Below, piece by piece: positions 7,846 through 15,499 of a stretch of 64,000 bases of DNA. Every line of letters begins with the position of its first letter. The stretch's first letter is position 1. The translations under genes were made by a program, and so were the position numbers. This DNA is from JAKAWQ01 sp963745975 (GTDB lineage Bacteria; Pseudomonadota; Alphaproteobacteria; Acetobacterales; Acetobacteraceae), in the NCBI GenBank assembly GCA_963745975.1, contig CAVUZJ010000010.1, forward strand, positions 62,001 to 126,000. Reading direction: 5' to 3'. The notes beneath the pieces are model-generated. The model did not search any database, was not told the origin of the DNA, and saw nothing but the letters and a program-made list of their open reading frames with translations.

Positions 7846-9135
7846 ATGAAGCGAGGCTGGATCGCCTTTTTTCTCTTCTCCCTGACCGCGATCAACTATG
7901 TGGACAGGCTGACGCTGGCGCTTGGCGCCAAGCCGATCTCCCGCGAGTTCCATCTCTCGCCGATCGCGCTCGGATATCTCTTCTCGTCCTATCTCTGGGC
8001 GTACGCCCTGATGTCGATCCCGATGGGCTTCCTGGTCGACCGGTTCGGCGCCAAGCGCGTGGCCGCTTCGGGCATCGCGCTGTGGTCCGCCGCGACGATC
8101 ATGACGGGTGCCGCGGCGAGCTACGCCATGGCGATGGCCTCGCGCATCATCATGGGCGGCGGCGAGGCGACGACCAACCCTGCGGGGGCGCGCATCATCC
8201 GCGAATGGTTCCCGGCCTCGGAGCGCGGCACGGTCAACGCCATCTTCAATGCCGGCGCCTTCGCCGGGCCCGCGCTCTCGGCGCTGGTGATCGGGTATCT
8301 GATGCAGCGCATCGGCTGGCGGGCAGGATTTTTCGCCGCCGGCGCCTTTGGCTTCGTCTGGCTGCTGGCTTGGCTCATCTGGTATGCGCCGCCGGAAAGG
8401 GTGCGGTGGCTCGGCGCGCGGGAGCGCGAGAGGATCGTGGCGGAACGCGGAATGCCGAGTGCCGGGCTGCGCGACCGCTCCGGCGCGGCGGGACTGCTCA
8501 GCCTGCTGGGCACGAAGACGGTGTGGGGCCTGGTGCTGATCGGCGGGGCCGACGCCTATTGCTCCTACCTCTTCCTCTCCTGGCTGCCGAGCTATCTGCA
8601 GACCACGAAGCACCTCAACCTTGCGACCACCGGCGTCTATACCGCGATCCCCTACGCGACCGCGCTCGTCATCTCGCTCTCGGTCGGGCAGATCAGCGAC
8701 CGGCTGCTCAAGAACAAGGAAGTGACGGCCGGCCACCGGCGCTACGTGATCGCGCTTTCCTCGCTCATCGCCGCGGGGCTGATCGCCGCCGTGCCCTTCG
8801 TCACCAGCGTGCCGTTGCTGCTCGGCATGATCGCAGTCGCGATCGGCTGCCTCGCCACCAACACCGCGCAGGTGTTCGCGCTGACCAGCGATCTGCTGCC
8901 GAATGCGAAATATCTCGGCAAGGTCATGAGCGTCGAGGTGGCGGGCGCCAACGTCCTCGGCTTCTTCTCGCCGATCGTTACCGGGTACCTGATCGCCTTC
9001 ACGCGGAACTTCAACGCCGCCTTCGTCACCACCGGCATGATGATGCTGGTCGGCTGCACCTCCGCGCTCGTGCTCGCGAACCGGCCGATCGTCGTTGCCG
9101 ATCCGGAAGAGAGAGAAACGCTTGCGGCCGACTGA
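7846..9135 (+). CDS. MFS transporter, anion:cation symporter family
   Basis: 429-residue twelve-helix major-facilitator carrier. N-terminal NYVDRLTLALGAKPISREF is typical of the ACS (tartrate/galactonate/hexuronate) group, with GFLVDRFGAKRV as the loop 2-3 signature and GEATTNPAGARIIREWFP between helices 4 and 5. It follows the DapA-like gene by 25 bases and is followed by a second carrier of the same family. Likely imports an organic acid by proton symport. Confidence 0.85.
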   Translation: MKRGWIAFFLFSLTAINYVDRLTLALGAKPISREFHLSPIALGYLFSSYLWAYALMSIPMGFLVDRFGAKRVAASGIALWSAATIMTGAAASYAMAMASRIIMGGGEATTNPAGARIIREWFPASERGTVNAIFNAGAFAGPALSALVIGYLMQRIGWRAGFFAAGAFGFVWLLAWLIWYAPPERVRWLGARERERIVAERGMPSAGLRDRSGAAGLLSLLGTKTVWGLVLIGGADAYCSYLFLSWLPSYLQTTKHLNLATTGVYTAIPYATALVISLSVGQISDRLLKNKEVTAGHRRYVIALSSLIAAGLIAAVPFVTSVPLLLGMIAVAIGCLATNTAQVFALTSDLLPNAKYLGKVMSVEVAGANVLGFFSPIVTGYLIAFTRNFNAAFVTTGMMMLVGCTSALVLANRPIVVADPEERETLAAD

Positions 9136-9194
9136 AAAGCGCCGGGCGCGAAGAGACAATCAACAGGTAAAATGCGATGAATGGGAGGAACCCG

Positions 9195-10526
9195 ATGTCC
9201 CCGGATCAAGCGAGCGGCGCAACGGATGCGGAATCGACGACCATCCGCCGCATCGTCTGGCGCGTGATGCCGCTGCTGACGCTCGGCTACCTCGCCGCCT
9301 ACATCGACCGCGTCAATGTCGGGTTCGCGGCGCTGACGGCGAACAAGGATCTCGGCCTCTCGCCGGTGCAGTACGGTTTCGGGGCGGGATTGTTCTTCCT
9401 CGGCTACTGCGCCGCACAGGTTCCGAGCAACCTGCTCCTGCTCCGGGTCGGCGCGCGCCGCTGGTTCGCGCGCATCCTCATCAGCATGGGCGTGATCGCC
9501 GCCTGCACGTCCCTGGTCGTCGGGCCGCTCTCGTTCTACGGCGCACGGCTCGCACTCGGGGTGGCCGAGGCGGGCTTGGTTCCGGGCGTCGTCTATTACA
9601 TGCGCATCTGGTTTCCGAAGCGATGGCGCGCGCGCTACATCGCGGTGTTCCTGCTCGCCATTCCGCTCTCGAGCTTCATCGGCTCGCCGCTCTCCGCGCT
9701 CATCCTGCGCATGCACGGCGTGCTCGGGCTGAAGGGCTGGCAGTGGCTCTATATCACGGAGGGCATCCCCTGCATCGTCTTCGGCCTGCTGATCCTGCGC
9801 TATCTCTCCGAGACGCCCAAAGCGGCGAGCTGGCTGAGCCCGGTGCAGCGACGGTGGCTGGAAGGCGAGCTGGAGCGCGAGCGGATCGAGCACGTGGAGC
9901 AGGGAGCGGCGCCGTCCGCCTGGAGCCTTCTCTTCGATCCGCGCGTGATTTCCTATGGCGTCGCCTTCTTCGGCGTCACGGCCGGGAGCTACGGGCTGGC
10001 CCTCTGGCTGCCGCAAATGGTCCGGGGCTTCGGCCTCTCGATCGGGCAGACAGGGATCGTGACGGCGATCCCGTTCGGCATCGGCTGCGTGGCGACGGTG
10101 CTCTGGGCGCGCCGGTCGGACCGCAAGGGCGAACGGGTCTGGCACACCGCCCTGCCCGCCTTCCTCGCCGCGGCGGGGCTCGCGGTCTGCGTGGCGATCA
10201 CCTCGCCGGTGCTGACGATGATCGCGCTTTCGGTCGCCGCCATCGGGATTTTCGGAATCCGCGGGCCCTATTTCGCGCTGGTGGCCGAGGAATTCTCGGA
10301 GAAGACGGCGGCGCCCGGGATCGCGTGGGTGGATGTGTTCGCCGCTTCGGCGGGATTCCTCGGGCCCTTCATCGTCGGCGTGGTGAAGAGCCTGACCGGC
10401 AAGTTCGCGCTCGCCCTGCTCGTTTTGGCGTTGTTCTGCTTCGTGGGCGGCGTCGTCGTGCTGATCCGCGCGGCCTTTGCGAACCGGGCGCGGGCGCTCG
10501 CCCCCGTGCGCGTGCGCGAGGAGTGA
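9195..10526 (+). CDS. MFS transporter, ACS family (second copy)
   Basis: 443-residue ACS-group carrier, with the family N-terminus YIDRVNVGFAALTANKDLGLS and the VAEAGLVPGVVYYMRIWFP motif between helices 4 and 5. ATG 9195 is preferred over ATG 9177 because GGGAGGAA ends 4 bases upstream. It is divergent in sequence from the preceding carrier, so this is two different carriers side by side rather than a recent duplication. The same operon as the DapA-like protein is likely. Confidence 0.85.
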   Translation: MSPDQASGATDAESTTIRRIVWRVMPLLTLGYLAAYIDRVNVGFAALTANKDLGLSPVQYGFGAGLFFLGYCAAQVPSNLLLLRVGARRWFARILISMGVIAACTSLVVGPLSFYGARLALGVAEAGLVPGVVYYMRIWFPKRWRARYIAVFLLAIPLSSFIGSPLSALILRMHGVLGLKGWQWLYITEGIPCIVFGLLILRYLSETPKAASWLSPVQRRWLEGELERERIEHVEQGAAPSAWSLLFDPRVISYGVAFFGVTAGSYGLALWLPQMVRGFGLSIGQTGIVTAIPFGIGCVATVLWARRSDRKGERVWHTALPAFLAAAGLAVCVAITSPVLTMIALSVAAIGIFGIRGPYFALVAEEFSEKTAAPGIAWVDVFAASAGFLGPFIVGVVKSLTGKFALALLVLALFCFVGGVVVLIRAAFANRARALAPVRVREE

Positions 10527-10622
10527 CGCCGACCGCCGCGGGCGCGCGCGGCTTGGACCGAGGGCGAAAATCGCGATAGGGTCTGGGCTCGCGCGGCCGC
10601 GTGCCGCGACCTGGATGGAGAT

Positions 10623-11372
10623 ATGGCCGCTCTCTTCGCGCGCGCCCGCGTCGCCTCGACTCCGTGCGGGCAGGCGGAGCGCGCGGACGAGCCGCAGCCG
10701 CTCGCGCTACCGGAAGGAGCCCGGCTCCGCATCGTCGGCGACGTGCACGGCGACGCGCGCGGGTTTGCCGCGGCCGCGGTCGGCGAGCGGTTCGTGGTCC
10801 AGCTCGGGGACCTCACCGACCATGGACCCGACAGCGCCGGGGCGCTCCGGACCATGCTGGCGCTGATCGAGGCCGGGCGCGGGCTCTTCCTGCTCGGCAA
10901 CCATGACCTCAAGCTCGCGCGCGCGCTCGCCGGGCGGCAGGTGCGGCGGGATCCGCCGCTGACGGCGACGCTCGCCTCACTCGATCCGGAGCTGGCGGCG
11001 CGGGCGGGCGCGGCAATCGCGCGAGCGCCCGCCTGGCTCGTTTCGGGAAGGAGCTTCTTCGTCCATGCCGCCTTCGACGTGGGGATGCTGCTCGGGCCGC
11101 CGCCGGCGGCGCCGATCGAGCGGCCGGTGCCGCCGCTCGTCGCGCGCGCGCTCTACGGCCAGCCGACGGGGCGCATGCAGCCGGACGGCTATCCCGAGCG
11201 GAGCCTCCGCTGGGTGGATCGGATCCCGGCGGGGCTCACCGTCTATTGCGGGCATGACTGCCGGAGCCGGGACGGGCGGCCGTACGTGCGGCGGAACGAG
11301 GCGGGCGGGGTCGCGGTGTTCCTCGATACCGGCGCCGGCAAGGGCGGGCACCTTTCCTGGATCGATCTCTGA
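10623..11372 (+). CDS. metallophosphoesterase, PP2A/diadenosine tetraphosphatase type
   Basis: 249-residue calcineurin-like phosphoesterase. The metal-binding motifs are complete and in order: GDVHGD (about residues 40-45), GDLTDHGPDS (about 64-73), GNHDLK (about 96-101) and GHDCRS near residue 218. These bind two metal ions and act on phosphoproteins or dinucleoside polyphosphates. It stands alone between the MFS genes and the alkylation-repair operon; the natural substrate is unknown. Confidence 0.85.
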   Translation: MAALFARARVASTPCGQAERADEPQPLALPEGARLRIVGDVHGDARGFAAAAVGERFVVQLGDLTDHGPDSAGALRTMLALIEAGRGLFLLGNHDLKLARALAGRQVRRDPPLTATLASLDPELAARAGAAIARAPAWLVSGRSFFVHAAFDVGMLLGPPPAAPIERPVPPLVARALYGQPTGRMQPDGYPERSLRWVDRIPAGLTVYCGHDCRSRDGRPYVRRNEAGGVAVFLDTGAGKGGHLSWIDL

Positions 11373-11448
11373 CGCCAATTCGAGCGCAAGGGCCGGAGTG
11401 CGAGCGGCGGGCGGCGACCCCATAAACGATGGGCGCGAAGCGCGCGCG

Positions 11449-11478
11449 ATGGACATAAGTAATATGGACATAAGTAAT
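11449..11478 (+). repeat. tandem 15-bp repeat upstream of ada
   Basis: ATGGACATAAGTAAT occurs twice without a gap (11449-11463 and 11464-11478). It is markedly AT-rich against its surroundings. It could be read as coding (MDISN twice) in frame with ada, but its composition and position 16-45 bases before ATG 11494 suit a promoter or Ada-binding region better. Confidence 0.6.
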
Positions 11479-11493
11479 AAGGTACAGAGAGTC

Positions 11494-12582
11494 ATGGATG
11501 CGATGGTGAGCGAGGGCGGCGCGACCGCTCTCTATGCAACGGATGCGGAACGCTGGCAGGCGGTCGTGGAGCGCGACCGGCGGGCGGAGGGCGCGTTCGT
11601 CTATTCGGTGCGGAGCACCGGGGTCTATTGCCGCCCCTGTTGCGGCGCGCGGCTCGCGCGGCGGGAGAACGTGCGGTTTCACGCCTCGGCCGCGGCGGCG
11701 GAGGCGGCGGGCTTCCGGGCGTGCAAGCGCTGCCGGCCGGAGCTGCCCACGCTCGAGCGGCGTGGCGAGGCAGCGGTGGCGAAGGCGTGCCGGATGATCG
11801 AGGCGGCGGAGGAAATGCCGAGCCTCGCTGCGCTGGCGCACGCGAGCGGGCTCAGCCGGTTCCATTTCCACCGGATGTTCAAGGCCGCGACCGGGACGAC
11901 GCCGATGGCATACGCGGCGCAGTGCCGGGCGCGGCGGGTCGAGGGCGCGCTCGGGCGGGTGGGAACCGTGACCGAGGCGATCTACGAGGCGGGGTTCAAC
12001 TCGAGCGGACGGTTCTACGCGGAGGCCGGTGCGCGGCTCGGCATGGCGCCGAGGGAATGGCGCGCCGGCGGGCCAGGGGCCGCGATCCGCTATGCGAGCG
12101 GGAGCTGCTCGCTTGGGAAGATCCTCGTTGCGACGACGGAAAAAGGCGTGTGCGCGATCCTCTTCGGCGAGGACGAGGCGGCACTCGCGGGCGAGCTTGC
12201 GCGGCGGTTCCCGAAGGCGGCGATCGCGCCGGCGGAGGCTTCCTTCGGCCGCACGCTCGGCGCGGTGGTCGATGCCGTCGAGACGCCGGCGCGCGGGCTC
12301 GCGCTGCCGCTCGACGTGCAGGGCACGGCCTTCCAGTGCCGGGTGTGGGAGGCGCTGCGGGCGATCCCGCCCGGAGCGACCGCGAGCTACGGCGAGATCG
12401 CGCGCCGCATCGGCAAGCCCAAAGCGGTACGGGCTGTGGCAGCGGCCTGCGCGGCGAATGCGATCGCGGTGGCGATTCCCTGCCATCGGGCCGTGCGCGC
12501 GGATGGCGGGCTCGCCGGCTATCGCTGGGGCGTGGCACGCAAGCGCACGCTGCTCGCGCGCGAGGCAGCGGGGCGAGCGTGA
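11494..12582 (+). CDS. ada: Ada: bifunctional methyl-DNA repair protein and activator
   Basis: 362 residues with all three Ada parts: N-terminal zinc domain with the phosphotriester methyl-acceptor cysteines (YCRPCC near residue 46 and ACKRC near 75), a central AraC-type helix-turn-helix (about 95-190), and a C-terminal O6-methylguanine methyltransferase with PCHR near residue 330. Methylation of the first cysteine turns Ada into an activator of repair genes. Earlier in-frame ATGs (11449, 11464) lie in a tandem repeat, and the usual Ada N-terminus starts near residue 1 as given. It heads an operon with an oxygenase and alkB. Confidence 0.93.
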   Translation: MDAMVSEGGATALYATDAERWQAVVERDRRAEGAFVYSVRSTGVYCRPCCGARLARRENVRFHASAAAAEAAGFRACKRCRPELPTLERRGEAAVAKACRMIEAAEEMPSLAALAHASGLSRFHFHRMFKAATGTTPMAYAAQCRARRVEGALGRVGTVTEAIYEAGFNSSGRFYAEAGARLGMAPREWRAGGPGAAIRYASGSCSLGKILVATTEKGVCAILFGEDEAALAGELARRFPKAAIAPAEASFGRTLGAVVDAVETPARGLALPLDVQGTAFQCRVWEALRAIPPGATASYGEIARRIGKPKAVRAVAAACAANAIAVAIPCHRAVRADGGLAGYRWGVARKRTLLAREAAGRA

Positions 12583-13319
12583 CGATCGCTCTTGCCGAAC
12601 GTACGCGTGCGGACACGCTCGAAGCCCGCGTGGGCGGGCTCGACTGGGCCGCGATTGCGGACAACCTCGACCGCGAGGGCTGGGCGGTGCTGCCCGGCCT
12701 CCTCGCGGCCGATGAATGCGCCGCCCTCGCCTCGCTCTACGCCTCTGAGGCAGGCTTCCGCAGCCGCGTCGTCATGGCGCGGCACGGCTTCGGGCAGGGC
12801 GAGTACAAATACTTCGCCTATCCGCTGCCCTCCGCGGTGGCCGGGTTGCGTAAGGCGCTCTATCCGAGGCTCGCGACCATCGCCAACCTCTGGAACAACT
12901 CTCTTTCAAATTCATATCACTATCCAGACACTCTCACAGACTTTCTGACCCTCTGCCACGAGGCCGGGCAGGCACGGCCCACGCCGCTCCTGCTCCAATA
13001 CGGGCCAGGCGACTACAACTGCCTGCACCAGGACCTCTACGGCGCGTTCTTCTTCCCCCTCCAGGCCGCGTTCCTGCTCTCCGCTCCCGCGCAGGACTTC
13101 ACAGGCGGTGAATTCGTCCTGGTCGAGAACCGCCCACGCATGCAATCGCGCGCGAGCGTGGTGCCGCTGGGCCTTGGGGACGGGGTCGTCTTCGCGGTGC
13201 ATCACCGTCCCGCACGCGGCGTGCGCGGCTTCTACCGCGCGGCCATGCGGCACGGCGTGAGCCCGGTCCGCACGGGCCGACGCCACGTGCTCGGCATCAT
13301 CTTCCACGACGCCAAATGA
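12579..13319 (+). CDS. 2OG-Fe(II) oxygenase of the alkylation-repair operon
   Basis: 246-residue iron/2-oxoglutarate oxygenase. The GTG start overlaps the ada stop (GTGA), and its own stop overlaps the alkB start (ATGA), so the three proteins are translationally coupled. The HxD motif is visible in CLHQDLYG (about residues 149-151), with a C-terminal RRHVLGIIFH. Its placement between ada and alkB suggests a role in repair or modification of alkylated nucleic acid or protein. Its fold is not AlkB itself, and proteins of this type are otherwise annotated only as prolyl-hydroxylase-like. Function is inferred from context. Confidence 0.85.
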   Translation: MTIALAERTRADTLEARVGGLDWAAIADNLDREGWAVLPGLLAADECAALASLYASEAGFRSRVVMARHGFGQGEYKYFAYPLPSAVAGLRKALYPRLATIANLWNNSLSNSYHYPDTLTDFLTLCHEAGQARPTPLLLQYGPGDYNCLHQDLYGAFFFPLQAAFLLSAPAQDFTGGEFVLVENRPRMQSRASVVPLGLGDGVVFAVHHRPARGVRGFYRAAMRHGVSPVRTGRRHVLGIIFHDAK

Positions 13320-13960
13320 GCGGCGACCTCCTCGCCGGCCTCGCCGCGCCCCACCGCGCCCTCGGCGAGGACGCGACGCTGCTCCCGGCCTTTGCAGCCC
13401 CCTCTTCGGCCGACCTCCTGGCCGCCCTCGCCCCGGTGCTCGAGGCGGCGCCGTTCCGCCACATGGTCACGCCCGGCGGGCACCGCATGTCGGTCGCGAT
13501 GACGAGCGCAGGAACGCTCGGCTGGGTGACCGACCGCAGCGGCTACCGCTACGACCCGCGCGATCCCGAAACGGGACGAACCTGGCCACCCATGCCCGGC
13601 CCCTTCACAACCCTCGCCACGAACGCGGCCACGGCAGCCGGATTCCCCGGCTTCGCCCCCAATTCGTGCCTGATCAACCGCTACTTCCCCGGAACCCAGC
13701 TCTCGCTGCACCAGGACCGCAACGAACGGGACTTCTCCGAACCCATCGTCTCGGTCTCGCTCGGACTGCCCGCAACCTTCCTCTGGGGCGGCACCACCCG
13801 CGTCACCCGCCCAACACGCATCCCACTCGAACACGGCGACGTCGTCGTCTGGGGCCGAACGTCGCGACTCACGTTCCACGGCATCGCGCCGCTCAAGGAC
13901 GGCACCCATCCCCTCACCGGCGCCTGCCGGATCAACCTCACCTTCCGCCGCGCCGGCTAA
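13316..13960 (+). CDS. alkB: AlkB DNA demethylase
   Basis: 214-residue AlkB-family dioxygenase removing methyl groups from N1-methyladenine and N3-methylcytosine by oxidation. Iron ligands are H and D in LSLHQDRNE (about residues 131-135) and a distal H in LTFHGIAP (about 187). The substrate/2OG arginines sit in the closing motif CRINLTFRR. NRYFPGTQLSLHQD and the LPATFLWGG strand are typical of AlkB. Third gene of the adaptive-response operon; its stop is immediately followed by a composite palindromic repeat. Confidence 0.92.
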   Translation: MSGDLLAGLAAPHRALGEDATLLPAFAAPSSADLLAALAPVLEAAPFRHMVTPGGHRMSVAMTSAGTLGWVTDRSGYRYDPRDPETGRTWPPMPGPFTTLATNAATAAGFPGFAPNSCLINRYFPGTQLSLHQDRNERDFSEPIVSVSLGLPATFLWGGTTRVTRPTRIPLEHGDVVVWGRTSRLTFHGIAPLKDGTHPLTGACRINLTFRRAG

Positions 13961-14164
13961 GGAAGGCCAGGGGACGCTGTCCCCTGGGCCCCTGCCAGGG
14001 TCTGGGACCCTGGACCCCATTCGCTTGGTGGCCGCTGAGGGGCGGTTTGCCTTTGAGCGTTTCGCGCAAAGGCAAACCGCCCCTCAGCGGCCGCCAAAAC
14101 GAAAGGGTTCCAAGGGCTCAGCCCTTGGCGGGGTTCCAAGGGGCAGAGCCCCTTGGCCTTGCTT
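13961..14164. repeat. composite palindromic repeat, full copy 1
   Basis: About 200 bases made of five hairpins in a row. CCAGGGGAC/GTCCCCTGG is at 13967-13987 and CCAGGGTC/GACCCTGG at 13995-14013. A 26-bp perfect central stem runs 14030-14055 with 14067-14092. CCAAGGGC/GCCCTTGG is at 14110-14128 and CCAAGGGGC/GCCCCTTGG at 14136-14156. The outer ends are imperfect inverted repeats of the type AAGGCCA and TGGCCTT. It lies between two convergent genes and encodes the last residues of the sulfotransferase. A second full copy is at 47629-47829 and a shortened copy at 40004-40068. Confidence 0.85.
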
Positions 14165-15394
14165 TGCTGGGGTAGTGGGGGGTTCGGGGGTGACGTTGAA
14201 GTGGGTGAGGTAGGGGCGGAATTTTTCGTGTTCGGTTTCGGCGTCGAGGCCGTGGTCCGCGAAGCGGTAGTGGTGTGGGGCGTAGCCGCCGTTCGGTCGT
14301 TCGGCGGCGAAATGGGCGATGGCGGCGGTGGTGGAGGGAGCGAACGGGAGGCCGAAGTGGCGGTAGACGGCGCCGACGGTGCGTGCGGGGTCGGCGATCA
14401 GGTCGAGGTAGTGGACGTGGCAGATGGGTCCGGTGGCGGCGATCATGCGTTCGGCGCCTTCGCGCCAGCGCGTGCTTTCCTGGCGGCCGATCTCGAGCCG
14501 GTCGATGCGGCGGGTGAACGGGCGGCGGAGCACCTCGGTGAGCCGGGCGACCGAGAGCAGGACCTTGACGGGATCGCGATGGACGAAGACCAGCCGGGCG
14601 TCGGGGTAGGTTGCGGCGAGGGCGGTGAGCGCGAAGAGGTGGTCGGGGCATTTCAGGACCCAGCGCCGATCTCGCCCGGAGGGTCCGGCCTGGTGTTGGA
14701 GGTGCTGGAGGAAGCGCTTGTGCAGGCGGTAGGCAGGCAGGTGGTTTTCGACGTCCGTCTCCAGCCAGGTGCGATACGCGGAGATGCGGTAGGTGGTATC
14801 GAAGCGCAGGCTGCGGAAGGAATGAGCGAGGATCTCGGTGCATTCCTGGGGTGAAACCGCGGAGATCTGGTGCAGGCCGCGGAAGTCCGGGGCCAGCCGT
14901 TCGAAGGTGCGCAATTGGCGCGCGACGCGCTCCGCGCGCCGGTCGCGTGCCCGCGCATCGTTCGGGCCGGGGTAGGGATAGATGGTTTCCCACACGAGCG
15001 GCGCGCGGTTGGCCGGATCGCACATCATGAGCTGGTGGAGGAAGGTGGTGCCGCTGCGCGGCAGGCCGGCGATGAAGAGCGGGCGCTCGATCGGCTCGGC
15101 CATGATGTCGGGCGAGCGGCGCTCGGCGGCGGCAAGGTCGAGGAGGTTGGTGAGGAAGCGGAGCACGTCCCAGCGGAGCGCGAGGCGGCCGACCAGGCTG
15201 AGCGATGCTTCCGCGTGGGTGGATTGGAGCAGGCGGCGGAGCGGTTCGGCGATCTCGGTTTCGCCGAAATCGTCGAGGCGGGAGCGGCGGCGCGCGGTCT
15301 CCATCAGGCGGTCCGCGGAGAGCGGGACGCGGAGATAGCCCGAGGCGAGCGCGAGCGTATCGGCGGCGCGGAGGGCCGAGCGGAAGATCGTCAC
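14084..15394 (-). CDS. sulfotransferase-family protein
   Basis: 436-residue PAPS-dependent sulfotransferase. The 5'-phosphosulfate loop is LPRSGTTFLHQL (about residues 109-120) and the 3'-phosphate site is VFVHRDPVKVLLS (about 262-274). The N-terminal 100 residues are the helical extension of bacterial members. It probably sulfates a carbohydrate, lipid or small molecule in the cytoplasm. The final 25 or so residues (from about KQGQGALPLG onward) are encoded by the palindromic repeat and look like a read-through tail rather than native protein. GTG start at 15394. Confidence 0.85.
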   Translation of the reverse strand: MTIFRSALRAADTLALASGYLRVPLSADRLMETARRRSRLDDFGETEIAEPLRRLLQSTHAEASLSLVGRLALRWDVLRFLTNLLDLAAAERRSPDIMAEPIERPLFIAGLPRSGTTFLHQLMMCDPANRAPLVWETIYPYPGPNDARARDRRAERVARQLRTFERLAPDFRGLHQISAVSPQECTEILAHSFRSLRFDTTYRISAYRTWLETDVENHLPAYRLHKRFLQHLQHQAGPSGRDRRWVLKCPDHLFALTALAATYPDARLVFVHRDPVKVLLSVARLTEVLRRPFTRRIDRLEIGRQESTRWREGAERMIAATGPICHVHYLDLIADPARTVGAVYRHFGLPFAPSTTAAIAHFAAERPNGGYAPHHYRFADHGLDAETEHEKFRPYLTHFNVTPEPPTTPAKQGQGALPLGTPPRAEPLEPFRFGGR

Positions 15395-15454
15395 GGGGGC
15401 TATGCGAACGGGCTTGCGTGCCGCGCCCGGCGGCTTTCGAGGCGCATGGGGGAA

Positions 15455-15476
15455 GGCTAGCCCTGCCGGGCTAGCC
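15455..15476 (-). terminator. hairpin downstream of the ABC transporter gene
   Basis: Perfect 9-bp stem GGCTAGCCC/GGGCTAGCC with a 4-base loop, 24 bases after the ABC transporter stop in the direction of transcription. It probably separates that transcript from the sulfotransferase gene. Confidence 0.55.
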
Positions 15477-15499
15477 GGCCAAGGGAAGGGCGTTCTTTG

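Noticed and set aside
13961..14164. Open frames through the palindromic repeats on both strands, giving apparent proteins of 60-170 residues
   Set aside because: They run through perfect inverted repeats and repeat the same low-complexity peptide at each copy, so they reflect the repeat, not genes.
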